From Muribaculaceae bacterium (GTDB lineage Bacteria > Bacteroidota > Bacteroidia > Bacteroidales > Muribaculaceae), in assembly GCA_029056365.1 (NCBI GenBank), contig JAIDBM010000349.1, positions 1-16,906 of the forward strand: 16,906 nt of DNA, read 5' to 3'. The position numbers were made by a program, and so were the translations under genes. Positions 7,272 to 15,600 of this stretch are shown here, piece after piece. The first letter of the stretch is position 1, and every line of letters begins with the position of its first letter. Below the pieces are notes generated by a model. The model was not told the origin of the DNA. It saw only the letters and a list, made by a program, of their open reading frames with translations, and did no database searches.

Positions 7272-8594
7272 TTATTTTTGTACGGGATGGTCGTTTCTGA
7301 ATGCCTGTACACGCTTGTCGAGGCGTTCGAAATCCTCGTCGCTGCACAACAACGGCACGCATACTCTCACGCCCTGCTGAAGCGAGCCGGTGCTTTTCAG
7401 AGAAATGGTGCTTATGCCGTAGCGCATCAGTTCTTTCTGAAGTTCAGCACCGCTTAAACCGTTGTATTTGAGCGTGAAGAAGAATCCGTCGGAAATCGGG
7501 GTGTCGCCTCCTCCGTCGGTGCTGTACAGAAGTTCGAATCCGCCGCGCATGAAAATTTCTTTGGCGCGTGCCGCTCTGTGTCCGTATGCCGAGCAATCGG
7601 CCACAAAGTCGAGTTTGCCGTCGGCGGCGGCGCCGAGCATTGCCGCAAGTCCGTACTGTGCCGAGTGGCATACGCCCGACGAAGCCACGTAGAGTACTCC
7701 GAATATGAAGGCGTCGCCATAGGCGGGAACTCCGTAGAAGTCGCGGTAGAAGTCGTACTTCCGGTCGTATACCTGCGGACTCATGCATACTATTGCAATA
7801 CGCTGGCCTGCATAGCTGAATATCTTGGAGGCCGACAGGAACAGTATGTAGTTGTCGGTATAGCGTGCGACCGTAGGGATGAACGGAGCCTGTCCGGGGC
7901 GTCCGTAGGGGCTGCGGAAGTCCATGCCCATATAAGCGTGGTCTTCCATCACAACAACATCGTGGCGTGTTGCAGCCTCTCCGATTATCTGGAGTTCTTC
8001 TTCGGTGAAGTTTGTCCAGGCCGGGTTGTTCGGCGTTGAGTATATCATTGCGGTCACTCGTCCGTCGGCAAGTGCTTCTTCAAGCGCATCGCGCAGAGCG
8101 GCGCCGCGACAGTTGTAGATGTCGATCGATGCCTGACGCAGGCCAAGGACGAAAGCCTGATGGTGCTGGGCCGGGAAGCCGGGGTCGAGAAACAGAATGG
8201 TGTCTCTGCCCGGCAGGCGGTCTTTCATCATCATCATGGTGGTGAAGCAACCCTGCATCGAGCCAACCGTAGGCACTACACACCTTGCAGGCATGTCGAT
8301 GTCCATGAACGCCTTGATGAAGCGGGAGGCGTTGGTTTTCAGCTGAGGTATGCCGGTGATGTTGGGATATTGGTTTGCCACACCCGACTGCAGGGCTTTT
8401 ATTTCAGCCTCTATGCCAGTCTGCGACGGTGGCAGGCCGGGATTGCCCAGTTCAAGATGCAGGAACGGCTCGCCTTCCTGCTGCTGTATGGTGTCGGCCA
8501 CGGCCAGAATCTGGCGTATGGTGGCATGGTCGACATCGGTTATTGAGAAGCGGTCAAGCACTTGCTGAAGCGCTTCGCGGCTTATTGGAAGCAT
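7272..8594 (-). CDS. PLP-dependent class I/II aminotransferase, probably for aromatic amino acids
   Basis: A 440-residue fold-type I aminotransferase. The PLP-binding Lys is Lys257 in SASKIFSYAGQR, with Arg265 in the usual phosphate-binding position. YSTPNNPAW carries Asn190, and EDHAYMGMDF has Asp218 and Tyr221, which contact the pyridine ring and O3'. The N-terminal substrate region contains HLELGNPGLPP (47-56) and a YPNITGIPQLK stretch like the 'Y-x-x-x-G' of the family. The start at ATG 8592-8594 lies 18 bases after iorB, and the stop lies 8 bases before the CoA-transferase start, so it sits within the same operon. Context suggests conversion of Phe, Tyr or Trp to the 2-oxoacids that IorAB oxidises; sequence alone does not fix the substrate, and aspartate or alanine-type activity remains possible. 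Confidence 0.88.
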   Translation of the reverse strand: MLPISREALQQVLDRFSITDVDHATIRQILAVADTIQQQEGEPFLHLELGNPGLPPSQTGIEAEIKALQSGVANQYPNITGIPQLKTNASRFIKAFMDIDMPARCVVPTVGSMQGCFTTMMMMKDRLPGRDTILFLDPGFPAQHHQAFVLGLRQASIDIYNCRGAALRDALEEALADGRVTAMIYSTPNNPAWTNFTEEELQIIGEAATRHDVVVMEDHAYMGMDFRSPYGRPGQAPFIPTVARYTDNYILFLSASKIFSYAGQRIAIVCMSPQVYDRKYDFYRDFYGVPAYGDAFIFGVLYVASSGVCHSAQYGLAAMLGAAADGKLDFVADCSAYGHRAARAKEIFMRGGFELLYSTDGGGDTPISDGFFFTLKYNGLSGAELQKELMRYGISTISLKSTGSLQQGVRVCVPLLCSDEDFERLDKRVQAFRNDHPVQK

Positions 8595-8612
8595 ATCTTG
8601 TGGGATGTGGGA

Positions 8613-9188
8613 TTATTTGCGAGCTTTTTCAAGACCGAAGCGGAAGGCGGCGAGATTGGCATCGACCATGGCCTGGCCTTTGCGTCCGAAGATGGCGCGT
8701 ATGGCGTCTTCAATTTTTTCCGCCTCGATTCCGGTGAACGGAGTGCATGCGCCAAGCAGAACCATGTTGCTTGAGCGTACGGTGGCCACTTCTTTTGCGG
8801 CTGCGTCCATGTCGAATGCCACAACGCTTGGCAACGCCTGGAGTTCGGCCATTATTGCCTCGAGTTCGGGATATTCGGGTATGTTCACAAACGGAGCGGT
8901 GTTTGTAACCACTGTTCCGCCCGGTTTGAGCCAGGGCAGATAGCGGAGGGCCTCCATCGGCTCAAGGCTTACAATGAGGTCGGCGCCTCCCTGGGGTATA
9001 AGGTCGGAGGCAATCGGGTCGGACGAAAGACGGAGGTTCGACTGTACGTCGCCGCCGCGCTGGCTCATGCCATGTACTTCGGCCTGTTTTACGTAGAGGT
9101 TCTCTTTGAGTGCGGCGCTGCCTAATATGGTGGCGATCGAGAGTATGCCCTGGCCGCCCACGCCGGCTAAAACTATATCGGTTTTCAT
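8613..9188 (-). CDS. iorB: Indolepyruvate:ferredoxin oxidoreductase, beta subunit
   Basis: A 191-residue subunit with the gamma-type domain of pyruvate:ferredoxin oxidoreductases. It pairs with IorA to decarboxylate aryl-pyruvates oxidatively to aryl-acetyl-CoA with transfer of electrons to ferredoxin. Characteristic motifs are the N-terminal DIVLAGVGGQGIL (4-16), EVHGMSQRGGDV (37-48) and the later SLEPMEALRYLPWL. The length matches the family (about 190-200). The start ATG at 9186-9188 lies 12 bases after the iorA stop codon, so the two subunits are translated from one message in 1:1 stoichiometry. A related 2-oxoacid oxidoreductase gamma subunit is the only alternative, and the IorA-type partner next door settles it. 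Confidence 0.93.
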   Translation of the reverse strand: MKTDIVLAGVGGQGILSIATILGSAALKENLYVKQAEVHGMSQRGGDVQSNLRLSSDPIASDLIPQGGADLIVSLEPMEALRYLPWLKPGGTVVTNTAPFVNIPEYPELEAIMAELQALPSVVAFDMDAAAKEVATVRSSNMVLLGACTPFTGIEAEKIEDAIRAIFGRKGQAMVDANLAAFRFGLEKARK

Positions 9189-9200
9189 TGTAAAATCTTT

Positions 9201-10799
9201 TTAAGCTTTTTTTGCATGGCGGCGAGCGGTCTGGATGCATTCGCGGCGCGACACAATCACCGACAGGCCGGGGTAATCGATTTCTTCTTTAAACATGTCC
9301 ATCATTGCCTGATGGTTTTTGGGCAGGGAGTCGATGGTGCGGACATGGGCCGGGTCGGCTCCGAGTCCGAGACATATGTCTTCGAGTTTGCCGGTGCCCT
9401 GCGAGTCTTGTCCACCTGTCATGCCGGTGGTGAGGTTGTCGCTGATAATCACTGTTATGGGCGAGTTTTCGTTGATGGCGTCGAGCAGGCCTGTCATTCC
9501 CGAGTGGGTGAATGTGGAGTCGCCTATCACGGCCACGGCCGGATGTTGTCCGGCATCGGCGGCGCCTTTGGCCATTGTTATCGAGGCACCCATGTCGACT
9601 ACGGTGTCGATTGCGTTGAACGGAGCCAGCCATCCGAGGGTGTAGCAGCCGATGTCGCCGAACACTTTTGAGTCGGGGTATTGTGCGAGCACATCGTTCA
9701 GCGCATGGTAAACATCGCGGTGGCCGCATCCCTGGCAGAGAGCCGGCGGACGGCGCACTACTTTTTCCGATGCAGGCAGGGTTTCCAGAGGTTCAAGGCC
9801 CAGAGCGGCGCGTACGCAGTCGGGGTTGAGTTCGCCTATGCGCGGCAGCTTGCCGTCGAAGCGTCCGCTGATGTTGCAGTCGTCGCAGAGTATGCCGCGG
9901 ATTTTCTGTTCGATGAACGGTTGTCCTTCCTCTATCACCATTATGTGGTCGCACTCGTTGTAGAGACGGCGCAGCATTTTGCGCGGCAGAGGATATTGCG
10001 ATATTTTAACCACAGGGAAGGGGCATCCCTGCGGGAAATTTTCCATCAGATAGTTGTAGGCTATGCCCGATGCGATAATGCCCAGAGAATGGTCGGGAGC
10101 GTCGGTATAGCTGTTGAACGGAGAGTTTTCCGCTTCCTCTTCAAGGTCTTCCCATTGTTTGAGCACTACGGGATAGCGGCGTTTGGAGTTGCCGGGCATG
10201 AGAACCCACTGGTCGGTATCGGCGGGATAGGACAGCGGACGTTCTTCCTGTGCGGTGTCGGCGGTGTCGACCACAGCGCGTGAGTGGCTCAGTCGGGTCA
10301 CCAGACGCATCATTACCGGAGTGCGGAAGCGCTCGGAGAGTTCGAACCCGTAGGCGGCCATGTCGTATGCCTCCTGCTGGTTCGACGGCTCGAGTGTGGG
10401 TATGAACGCGAAGTCGGAGTAGAAGCGGGAGTCCTGCTCGTTCTGCGACGAGTGCATCGACGGGTCGTCGGCCGCCACTACAATCAGTCCGCCGTTGGCT
10501 CCGGTAAAGGCACTGTTCACAAATGGGTCGGCGCATACGTTCATGCCCACATGTTTCATGCACACCATTGAACGTTTGCCGCAGAACGACATGCCGAGTG
10601 CTTCTTCCATGGCGGTCTTTTCGTTCGACGACCAGTGGGAGTGGATACGGCGTTCTTTGGCCAGAGTGTTGCCCTGTATGAATTCGGTGATTTCGGTTGA
10701 TGGTGTGCCCGGATATGCGTATACACCGGACAGACCCGCGTTGATGGCGCCCAGGGCCAGAGCCTCGTCGCCAAGTAGGATTTTGCGCGTAGTATTCAT
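9201..10799 (-). CDS. iorA: Indolepyruvate:ferredoxin oxidoreductase, alpha subunit, without a ferredoxin domain
   Basis: A 532-residue thiamine diphosphate enzyme subunit. The N-terminal pyrimidine-binding domain starts with the family signature GVYAYPGTPSTEITEF (25-40) and includes SSNEKTAMEEALGMSF with the catalytic Glu. A linker domain follows (about 235-345). The TPP pyrophosphate domain carries PALCQGCGHRD (352-362), GDIGCYTLGW (381-390), and the GDS...DN motif from GDSTFTHSG (426) to Asp454-Asn455. Characterised archaeal IorA proteins continue with a C-terminal two-cluster [4Fe-4S] ferredoxin domain; this protein ends at SRRECIQTARRHAKKA and has no such cysteine array. It heads the operon, with a consensus promoter 44 bases upstream. 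Indolepyruvate, phenylpyruvate and 4-hydroxyphenylpyruvate are the known substrates of the family. Confidence 0.93.
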   Translation of the reverse strand: MNTTRKILLGDEALALGAINAGLSGVYAYPGTPSTEITEFIQGNTLAKERRIHSHWSSNEKTAMEEALGMSFCGKRSMVCMKHVGMNVCADPFVNSAFTGANGGLIVVAADDPSMHSSQNEQDSRFYSDFAFIPTLEPSNQQEAYDMAAYGFELSERFRTPVMMRLVTRLSHSRAVVDTADTAQEERPLSYPADTDQWVLMPGNSKRRYPVVLKQWEDLEEEAENSPFNSYTDAPDHSLGIIASGIAYNYLMENFPQGCPFPVVKISQYPLPRKMLRRLYNECDHIMVIEEGQPFIEQKIRGILCDDCNISGRFDGKLPRIGELNPDCVRAALGLEPLETLPASEKVVRRPPALCQGCGHRDVYHALNDVLAQYPDSKVFGDIGCYTLGWLAPFNAIDTVVDMGASITMAKGAADAGQHPAVAVIGDSTFTHSGMTGLLDAINENSPITVIISDNLTTGMTGGQDSQGTGKLEDICLGLGADPAHVRTIDSLPKNHQAMMDMFKEEIDYPGLSVIVSRRECIQTARRHAKKA

Positions 10800-10842
10800 G
10801 GGTTTATAGATGGTATGGTATTGTCAGAATTATGCTGTGATG

Positions 10843-10874
10843 CAAAGATAATGAACTTTTTTGAAACAGCCAAA
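10843..10874 (-). promoter_or_regulatory. Bacteroidota-type promoter of the iorA operon
   Basis: On the minus strand TTTG (10874-10871) is followed by exactly 20 bases and TATCTTTG (10850-10843), a full consensus match and the same -7 octamer as the efp promoter. The expected transcription start is near 10836, giving a leader of about 36 bases before the iorA ATG at 10799. Confidence 0.82.
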
Positions 10875-10924
10875 TATTGAGCCGTCGCCCCCACGGTCCG
10901 GTATGGGCGGGGGAGCATGGCCGG

Positions 10925-10945
10925 AGGTTTTAAACCTAAAGGTTT
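10925..10945. repeat. Alternating AGGTTT/AAACCT inverted repeats at the S41 promoter
   Basis: AGGTTT (10925-10930), AAACCT (10932-10937) and AGGTTT (10940-10945) alternate, so the middle copy can pair with either neighbour. The last copy overlaps the TTTG element of the plus-strand promoter. The arrangement could be an operator, or chance in a short AT-rich patch. Confidence 0.45.
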
Positions 10946-10974
10946 GGCGGTTTGTTAAAATAATCGTAACTTCG
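10943..10974 (+). promoter_or_regulatory. Probable promoter of the S41 protease-mfd operon
   Basis: TTTG (10943-10946), 20 bases, then TAACTTCG (10967-10974), which has one mismatch to TAnnTTTG. The predicted start near 10981 leaves a leader of about 14 bases before the ATG at 10995. It is divergent from the iorA promoter 68 bases away. Confidence 0.6.
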
Positions 10975-10994
10975 CTTGTCCAAACAGCCTTACA

Positions 10995-12668
10995 ATGAAA
11001 AAAATACTATATCTTCTGCTTCTCTGCGCCGCTGTTTCGCCGGTGTTACAGGCAAAAAACGACTCCAAAAACGATATTTCACGCAATCTGCGCATATTCA
11101 ACTCGGTATATAAAGAGTTGGTGTCGAACTATGTCGATACCATCGATGCTGAAAAATCACTTGCAACGGCCATCAACTCGATGCTGTCGGAAATCGACCC
11201 GTACACCGAGTATTATCCTGCCGACATGCAGGACGAGCTGCTGTCGTTATCCACAGGCAATTATGCCGGTGTGGGCAGTTATCTGCAGAAACGCCGGCAG
11301 GGAATCATTTTCTCGCAGCCTCGATGGAATTCGCCGTCGCGCAATGCCGGAATACGGCATGGCGACATAATTCTGGCGGTGGACGACCTGGATGTTACCG
11401 GCGAGACTCCTATCGACGAGGTGAGCAAGCGTCTGCGCGGCCAGGCCGGAACAACGGTGAACGTGAAAGTACGCCGTCCTTATGCGGCCGACTCGTTGCT
11501 GTCGTTCGAAATCACGCGGCGGCAGATCGATGTCGACCCGTTGCCATATTACGGTTTCCTGCGCGATGGCATTGGCTATATAGGCCTCACCACATTCAAC
11601 GCCAACAGTGCCGATGCGGTAAAGGACGCTATTGCCGACATGCGTGCCAAGGGCGAACTCAAAGGGCTGGTTCTGGACTTGCGCGGAAACGGCGGCGGAC
11701 TGCTTGAGAGCGCGGTGAACATCGTGGGCAACTTCGTGCCTAAGGGTACCGGGGTGGTTACGACCCGATACAAGGAACCGGGCAATTACAAAACCTACAA
11801 AACCACACGCAAGCCTATCGACACCGAACTGCCGGTGGTGGTGCTCACCGACGGCGGAACGGCTTCGGCTTCGGAAATCGTGGCCGGTGCGCTCCAGGAC
11901 CTTGACCGCGCCGTGGTGGTGGGCAGCCGCAGCTATGGCAAAGGGTTGGTGCAGAACACACGGCCCTTGCCCTACGATGGTCTGCTTAAGGTTACTGTGG
12001 CACGGTATTATATTCCTTCAGGGCGCCTTATACAGGCCATCGACTACAGCCACCGCGACAGCCTCGGCAATGTTACCCGTATACCCGATTCGCTTACAAA
12101 TGTGTACTATACGGCAGCCGGACGCGAAGTGCGCGACGGCGGTGGCATAACTCCCGATGTGAAAGTGAAACAGAAGGAAACCAACCGCCTGCTGTACAAT
12201 ATAGTGCGCGACTTCTGGGCATATGACTTCGCCACAAAGTATGCCGCCGAACATAGCGGCGAGACCTTCTCGCCCGACACGTTCGAGGTTGACGACTCAA
12301 TCTTCGCGCAGTTCAAGGCTTTCATCGACCCCGACAAATTCCAGTACGACCATTATTGTGAAACCGGGATAAAATATCTGCGCGAAGCTGCGGAAACCGA
12401 GGGGTATATGACCGATGAAGTGCGTCAGCGGTTCGATGAACTCGAACAGTTGCTCAGGCACGACCTCAACCACGACCTCGACCATAACCGCGATGACATA
12501 GTGGAGCTGCTGGACTTTGAACTCGGCGACCGCTATTTTTCCGAAGGCGACCAGGTGCGCCGCACCCTCAGCCACGACGATGATGTCGACGAGGCTGTGG
12601 CCATACTGATTTCGCCGGAACGATACCGGATGTTGCTCACACCGGCAAAAGACAAACAGAAAAAATGA
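10995..12668 (+). CDS. S41 family C-terminal processing peptidase (Ctp/Prc type) with PDZ domain
   Basis: A 557-residue exported serine protease that degrades or trims proteins from their C-termini. A signal peptide (MKKILYLLLLCAAVSPVLQA) sends it to the periplasm. It has an N-terminal helical segment (about 27-85), a PDZ domain (about 86-162, with AGIRHGDIILAVDD) and the S41 domain (about 190-390). The catalytic dyad is Ser291 in GGTASASEIVAGAL and Lys316 in RSYGKGLVQ, with Gln320; the 25- and 29-residue spacings equal those of E. coli Prc (Ser430, Lys455, Gln459). The region after about 395 is a charged helical tail common in Bacteroidales members. The ATG at 10995 fits the signal peptide and the promoter. 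Its stop codon overlaps the mfd start (ATGA at 12665-12668). Confidence 0.92.
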   Translation: MKKILYLLLLCAAVSPVLQAKNDSKNDISRNLRIFNSVYKELVSNYVDTIDAEKSLATAINSMLSEIDPYTEYYPADMQDELLSLSTGNYAGVGSYLQKRRQGIIFSQPRWNSPSRNAGIRHGDIILAVDDLDVTGETPIDEVSKRLRGQAGTTVNVKVRRPYAADSLLSFEITRRQIDVDPLPYYGFLRDGIGYIGLTTFNANSADAVKDAIADMRAKGELKGLVLDLRGNGGGLLESAVNIVGNFVPKGTGVVTTRYKEPGNYKTYKTTRKPIDTELPVVVLTDGGTASASEIVAGALQDLDRAVVVGSRSYGKGLVQNTRPLPYDGLLKVTVARYYIPSGRLIQAIDYSHRDSLGNVTRIPDSLTNVYYTAAGREVRDGGGITPDVKVKQKETNRLLYNIVRDFWAYDFATKYAAEHSGETFSPDTFEVDDSIFAQFKAFIDPDKFQYDHYCETGIKYLREAAETEGYMTDEVRQRFDELEQLLRHDLNHDLDHNRDDIVELLDFELGDRYFSEGDQVRRTLSHDDDVDEAVAILISPERYRMLLTPAKDKQKK

Positions 12669-15600
12669 AGCCGCTCGACGCCAACGAACTTCTGAAGCGC
12701 TTTCTGACCCCCGCACGGCAGAAGGCGCTTGCCACGCTTGTAAGAGGCCGGCTCGGCACGGTATACGGGGCGGCCGGTTCATCCGCCGCCATTCTTCTGG
12801 CTTCGCTGCCTCATGGAAAAGCGCCTCTGGTGGCGGTGGCCGACAATCTCGACGATGCCGGTTATCTGTTCCACGACCTCTGCCGGCTGTTGGGCGAGGA
12901 GGCTGTGGCAATGCTTCCGAGCGGATACAAACGCGACATAAAATATGGCCAGCCGGACCCCCCGTCGCAGATTCTGCGAACCGAGACTTTGCGCCGTATA
13001 TCAATGCAGGCCGGACTGAAGGCCGTGGTGACATATCCCGAGGCTCTCGCCGAGCGGGTGGCCGACCGGAAGACTTTCGACAGTCATACTTTTTCCATCG
13101 AACAGGGCAAGGAATACGACCTCATACAGCTTCAGAAATGGCTGCGTCAGGAGGGATTCGTGGAAGTCGACTATGTATATGAACCCGGACAATGGGCATC
13201 GCGAGGGTCTATCCTCGACATCTACGGATTTGCCGACGAATGGCCCGTGCGTGTCGATTTTTTCGGCGATGAGGCCGACAGCATACGCTCGTTCGATGTC
13301 GAGACACAGCTTTCGAAACAGAAACTCGCCCGTTACGACATAGTAGCCAATGTGGCGCAGGGAAACCAAGGCTCGCCTCTGCTGGAATACATCAGTCCCG
13401 ACAGTCTGATTGCCCTGCGCGACCGCTCCTATACCCTCGACCGCATACGTGCCGTGTGTGCCGAGGAATTCTCTCACAGCGCATCGCTTACCGGCGATGG
13501 CGACGAATCGGCCCTGCAGCAACTCATCGACCCGGAGGAGTTCGCGACATTGCTCGCCGGCTTCCGGCAGCTCGAATTCCGCAGCGGACGCCGGAGTGGA
13601 GGCATCCCTGCCTCCACAGATCAGGCGAATACAGTGGAATGTGGAGGCAAGGATGCCTCCACTCCGGGGCCGGGGCTTGACCTCGACTGCTCGCCGCAGG
13701 GCATCTACCACAAGAACTTCGACATGATTTCGGAATCGTTCTCGAAGTTTATCGCCGAAGGATATACAATAAATATCCTCTCCGACAATGACACGCAGTT
13801 CGACCGTCTGCGCTCGATTTTCGAGGACAGAGGCGACAGCATTGTGTTTACTCCGGTAGAACTGACTCTGCACGAAGGTTTTGTGGACCATCAGACGCGC
13901 CAGTGTGTGTTCACCGACCACCAGATATTCGACCGCTTCCATAAATACACGCTCCGGAGCGACCGCGCCCGCTCCGGAAAAGTGGCGCTGTCGCTTAAGG
14001 AACTCGGACAGATAGAGCCGGGCGACTACATAGTGCATATCGACCACGGAGTGGGAAAATTCGCCGGGCTGCTGCGTACCGAAGTCGGCGGACGTATCCA
14101 GGAAATGATAAAACTGGTGTATCAGAACAACGACATCGTTTTCGTAAGCATTCATGCGCTGCATAAGCTTTCGAAATACAGGGGCAAGGAAGGTGTGCCT
14201 CCCAAGATAAACCGCATAGGCTCGGGGGCCTGGCAGAAAGTAAAAGAACGCACAAAAAGCAAACTCAAGGACATCGCCCGCGACCTTATCAGGCTTTATG
14301 CGGCGCGTAAGGAAGAACATGGCTTCGCTTTTTCGCCGGACAGCTATCTGCAGCACGAGCTGGAAGCCTCGTTCATATATGAGGATACGCCCGACCAGCT
14401 CACTGCCACTCAGGCCGTAAAGGCCGATATGGAAAGCGAACGTCCGATGGACAGGCTCATATGCGGGGATGTAGGTTTCGGAAAAACCGAAATTGCGGTC
14501 CGGGCCGCGTTCAAGGCGGCCACCGACGGCAAACAGGTGGCTGTGCTCGTGCCGACGACCGTGCTCGCTTATCAGCACTATCAGACTTTCAGTCAGCGCC
14601 TGAAAGATTTTCCGGTCAGAGTCGACTACCTGTCGAGGGCCCGTTCGCCGAAACAGACAAAGGAGATTCTCGCCGATCTGGCCGATGGAAAAATCGATAT
14701 AATCATTGGTACGCACAAGCTTATCGGAAAAAGCGTGAAGTTCAAGGATATAGGCTTGTTGATAATTGATGAGGAACAGAAATTCGGTGTGGCGGTGAAA
14801 GAAAAACTCAAGCAGCTGAAAGTGAACATCGACACCCTCACCATGAGTGCGACCCCGATTCCGCGTACGCTGCAATTCTCGCTCATGGGGGCCCGCGACC
14901 TGTCGTCGATAAACACGCCGCCGGCCAACCGCTATCCGATCATAACCTCCGTTGACTCGCTCAACGACGACATCGTGTCGGAAGCCATCGGATTCGAACT
15001 CTCGCGGGGTGGCCAGGTGTTCTTCATCAACAACCGCATCGAGGGCCTCTACGAGCTCGAAGCCATGATACACCGGCTTGTGCCGGATGCCAGAGTGGCG
15101 GTGGCCCACGGCCAGATGCCCCCTGAAAAACTTGAGCGCACCATTGTCGACTTTGCCGCGCACGACTATGACATACTGCTCAGCACCACCATAATAGAGA
15201 GCGGGGTGGACATGCCCAACGTAAACACTATAATAGTGAACAACGCCCAGAACTTCGGGCTTAGCGAGCTGCATCAGTTGCGGGGGCGTGTAGGCCGCAG
15301 CAACCGGAAGGCATTCTGTTATCTGATGGTGCCCGCGCATGTGCCGCTTACGCCTGTGGCACACCGGCGCCTTCAGGCAATCGAGAGTTTCTCCGACCTT
15401 GGCAGCGGCATACATATAGCCATGCAGGACCTCGACATACGCGGCGCCGGCAATCTGCTCGGTGCCGAACAGAGCGGATTTATCGCCGATCTGGGTTATG
15501 AGACATACCAGAAAATACTGCGCGAGGCCGTGATGGAACTGCGCACCGAGGAATTCGCCGGAACCCTCACCGCCGACGACGGAACTACGGTGGCCGGAGA

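Noticed and set aside
13591..13667. A CRISPR repeat pair or an intrinsic terminator within mfd
   Set aside because: There are only two units, in inverted not direct orientation, with no regular spacers, and no U-tract follows; the mfd frame continues intact.
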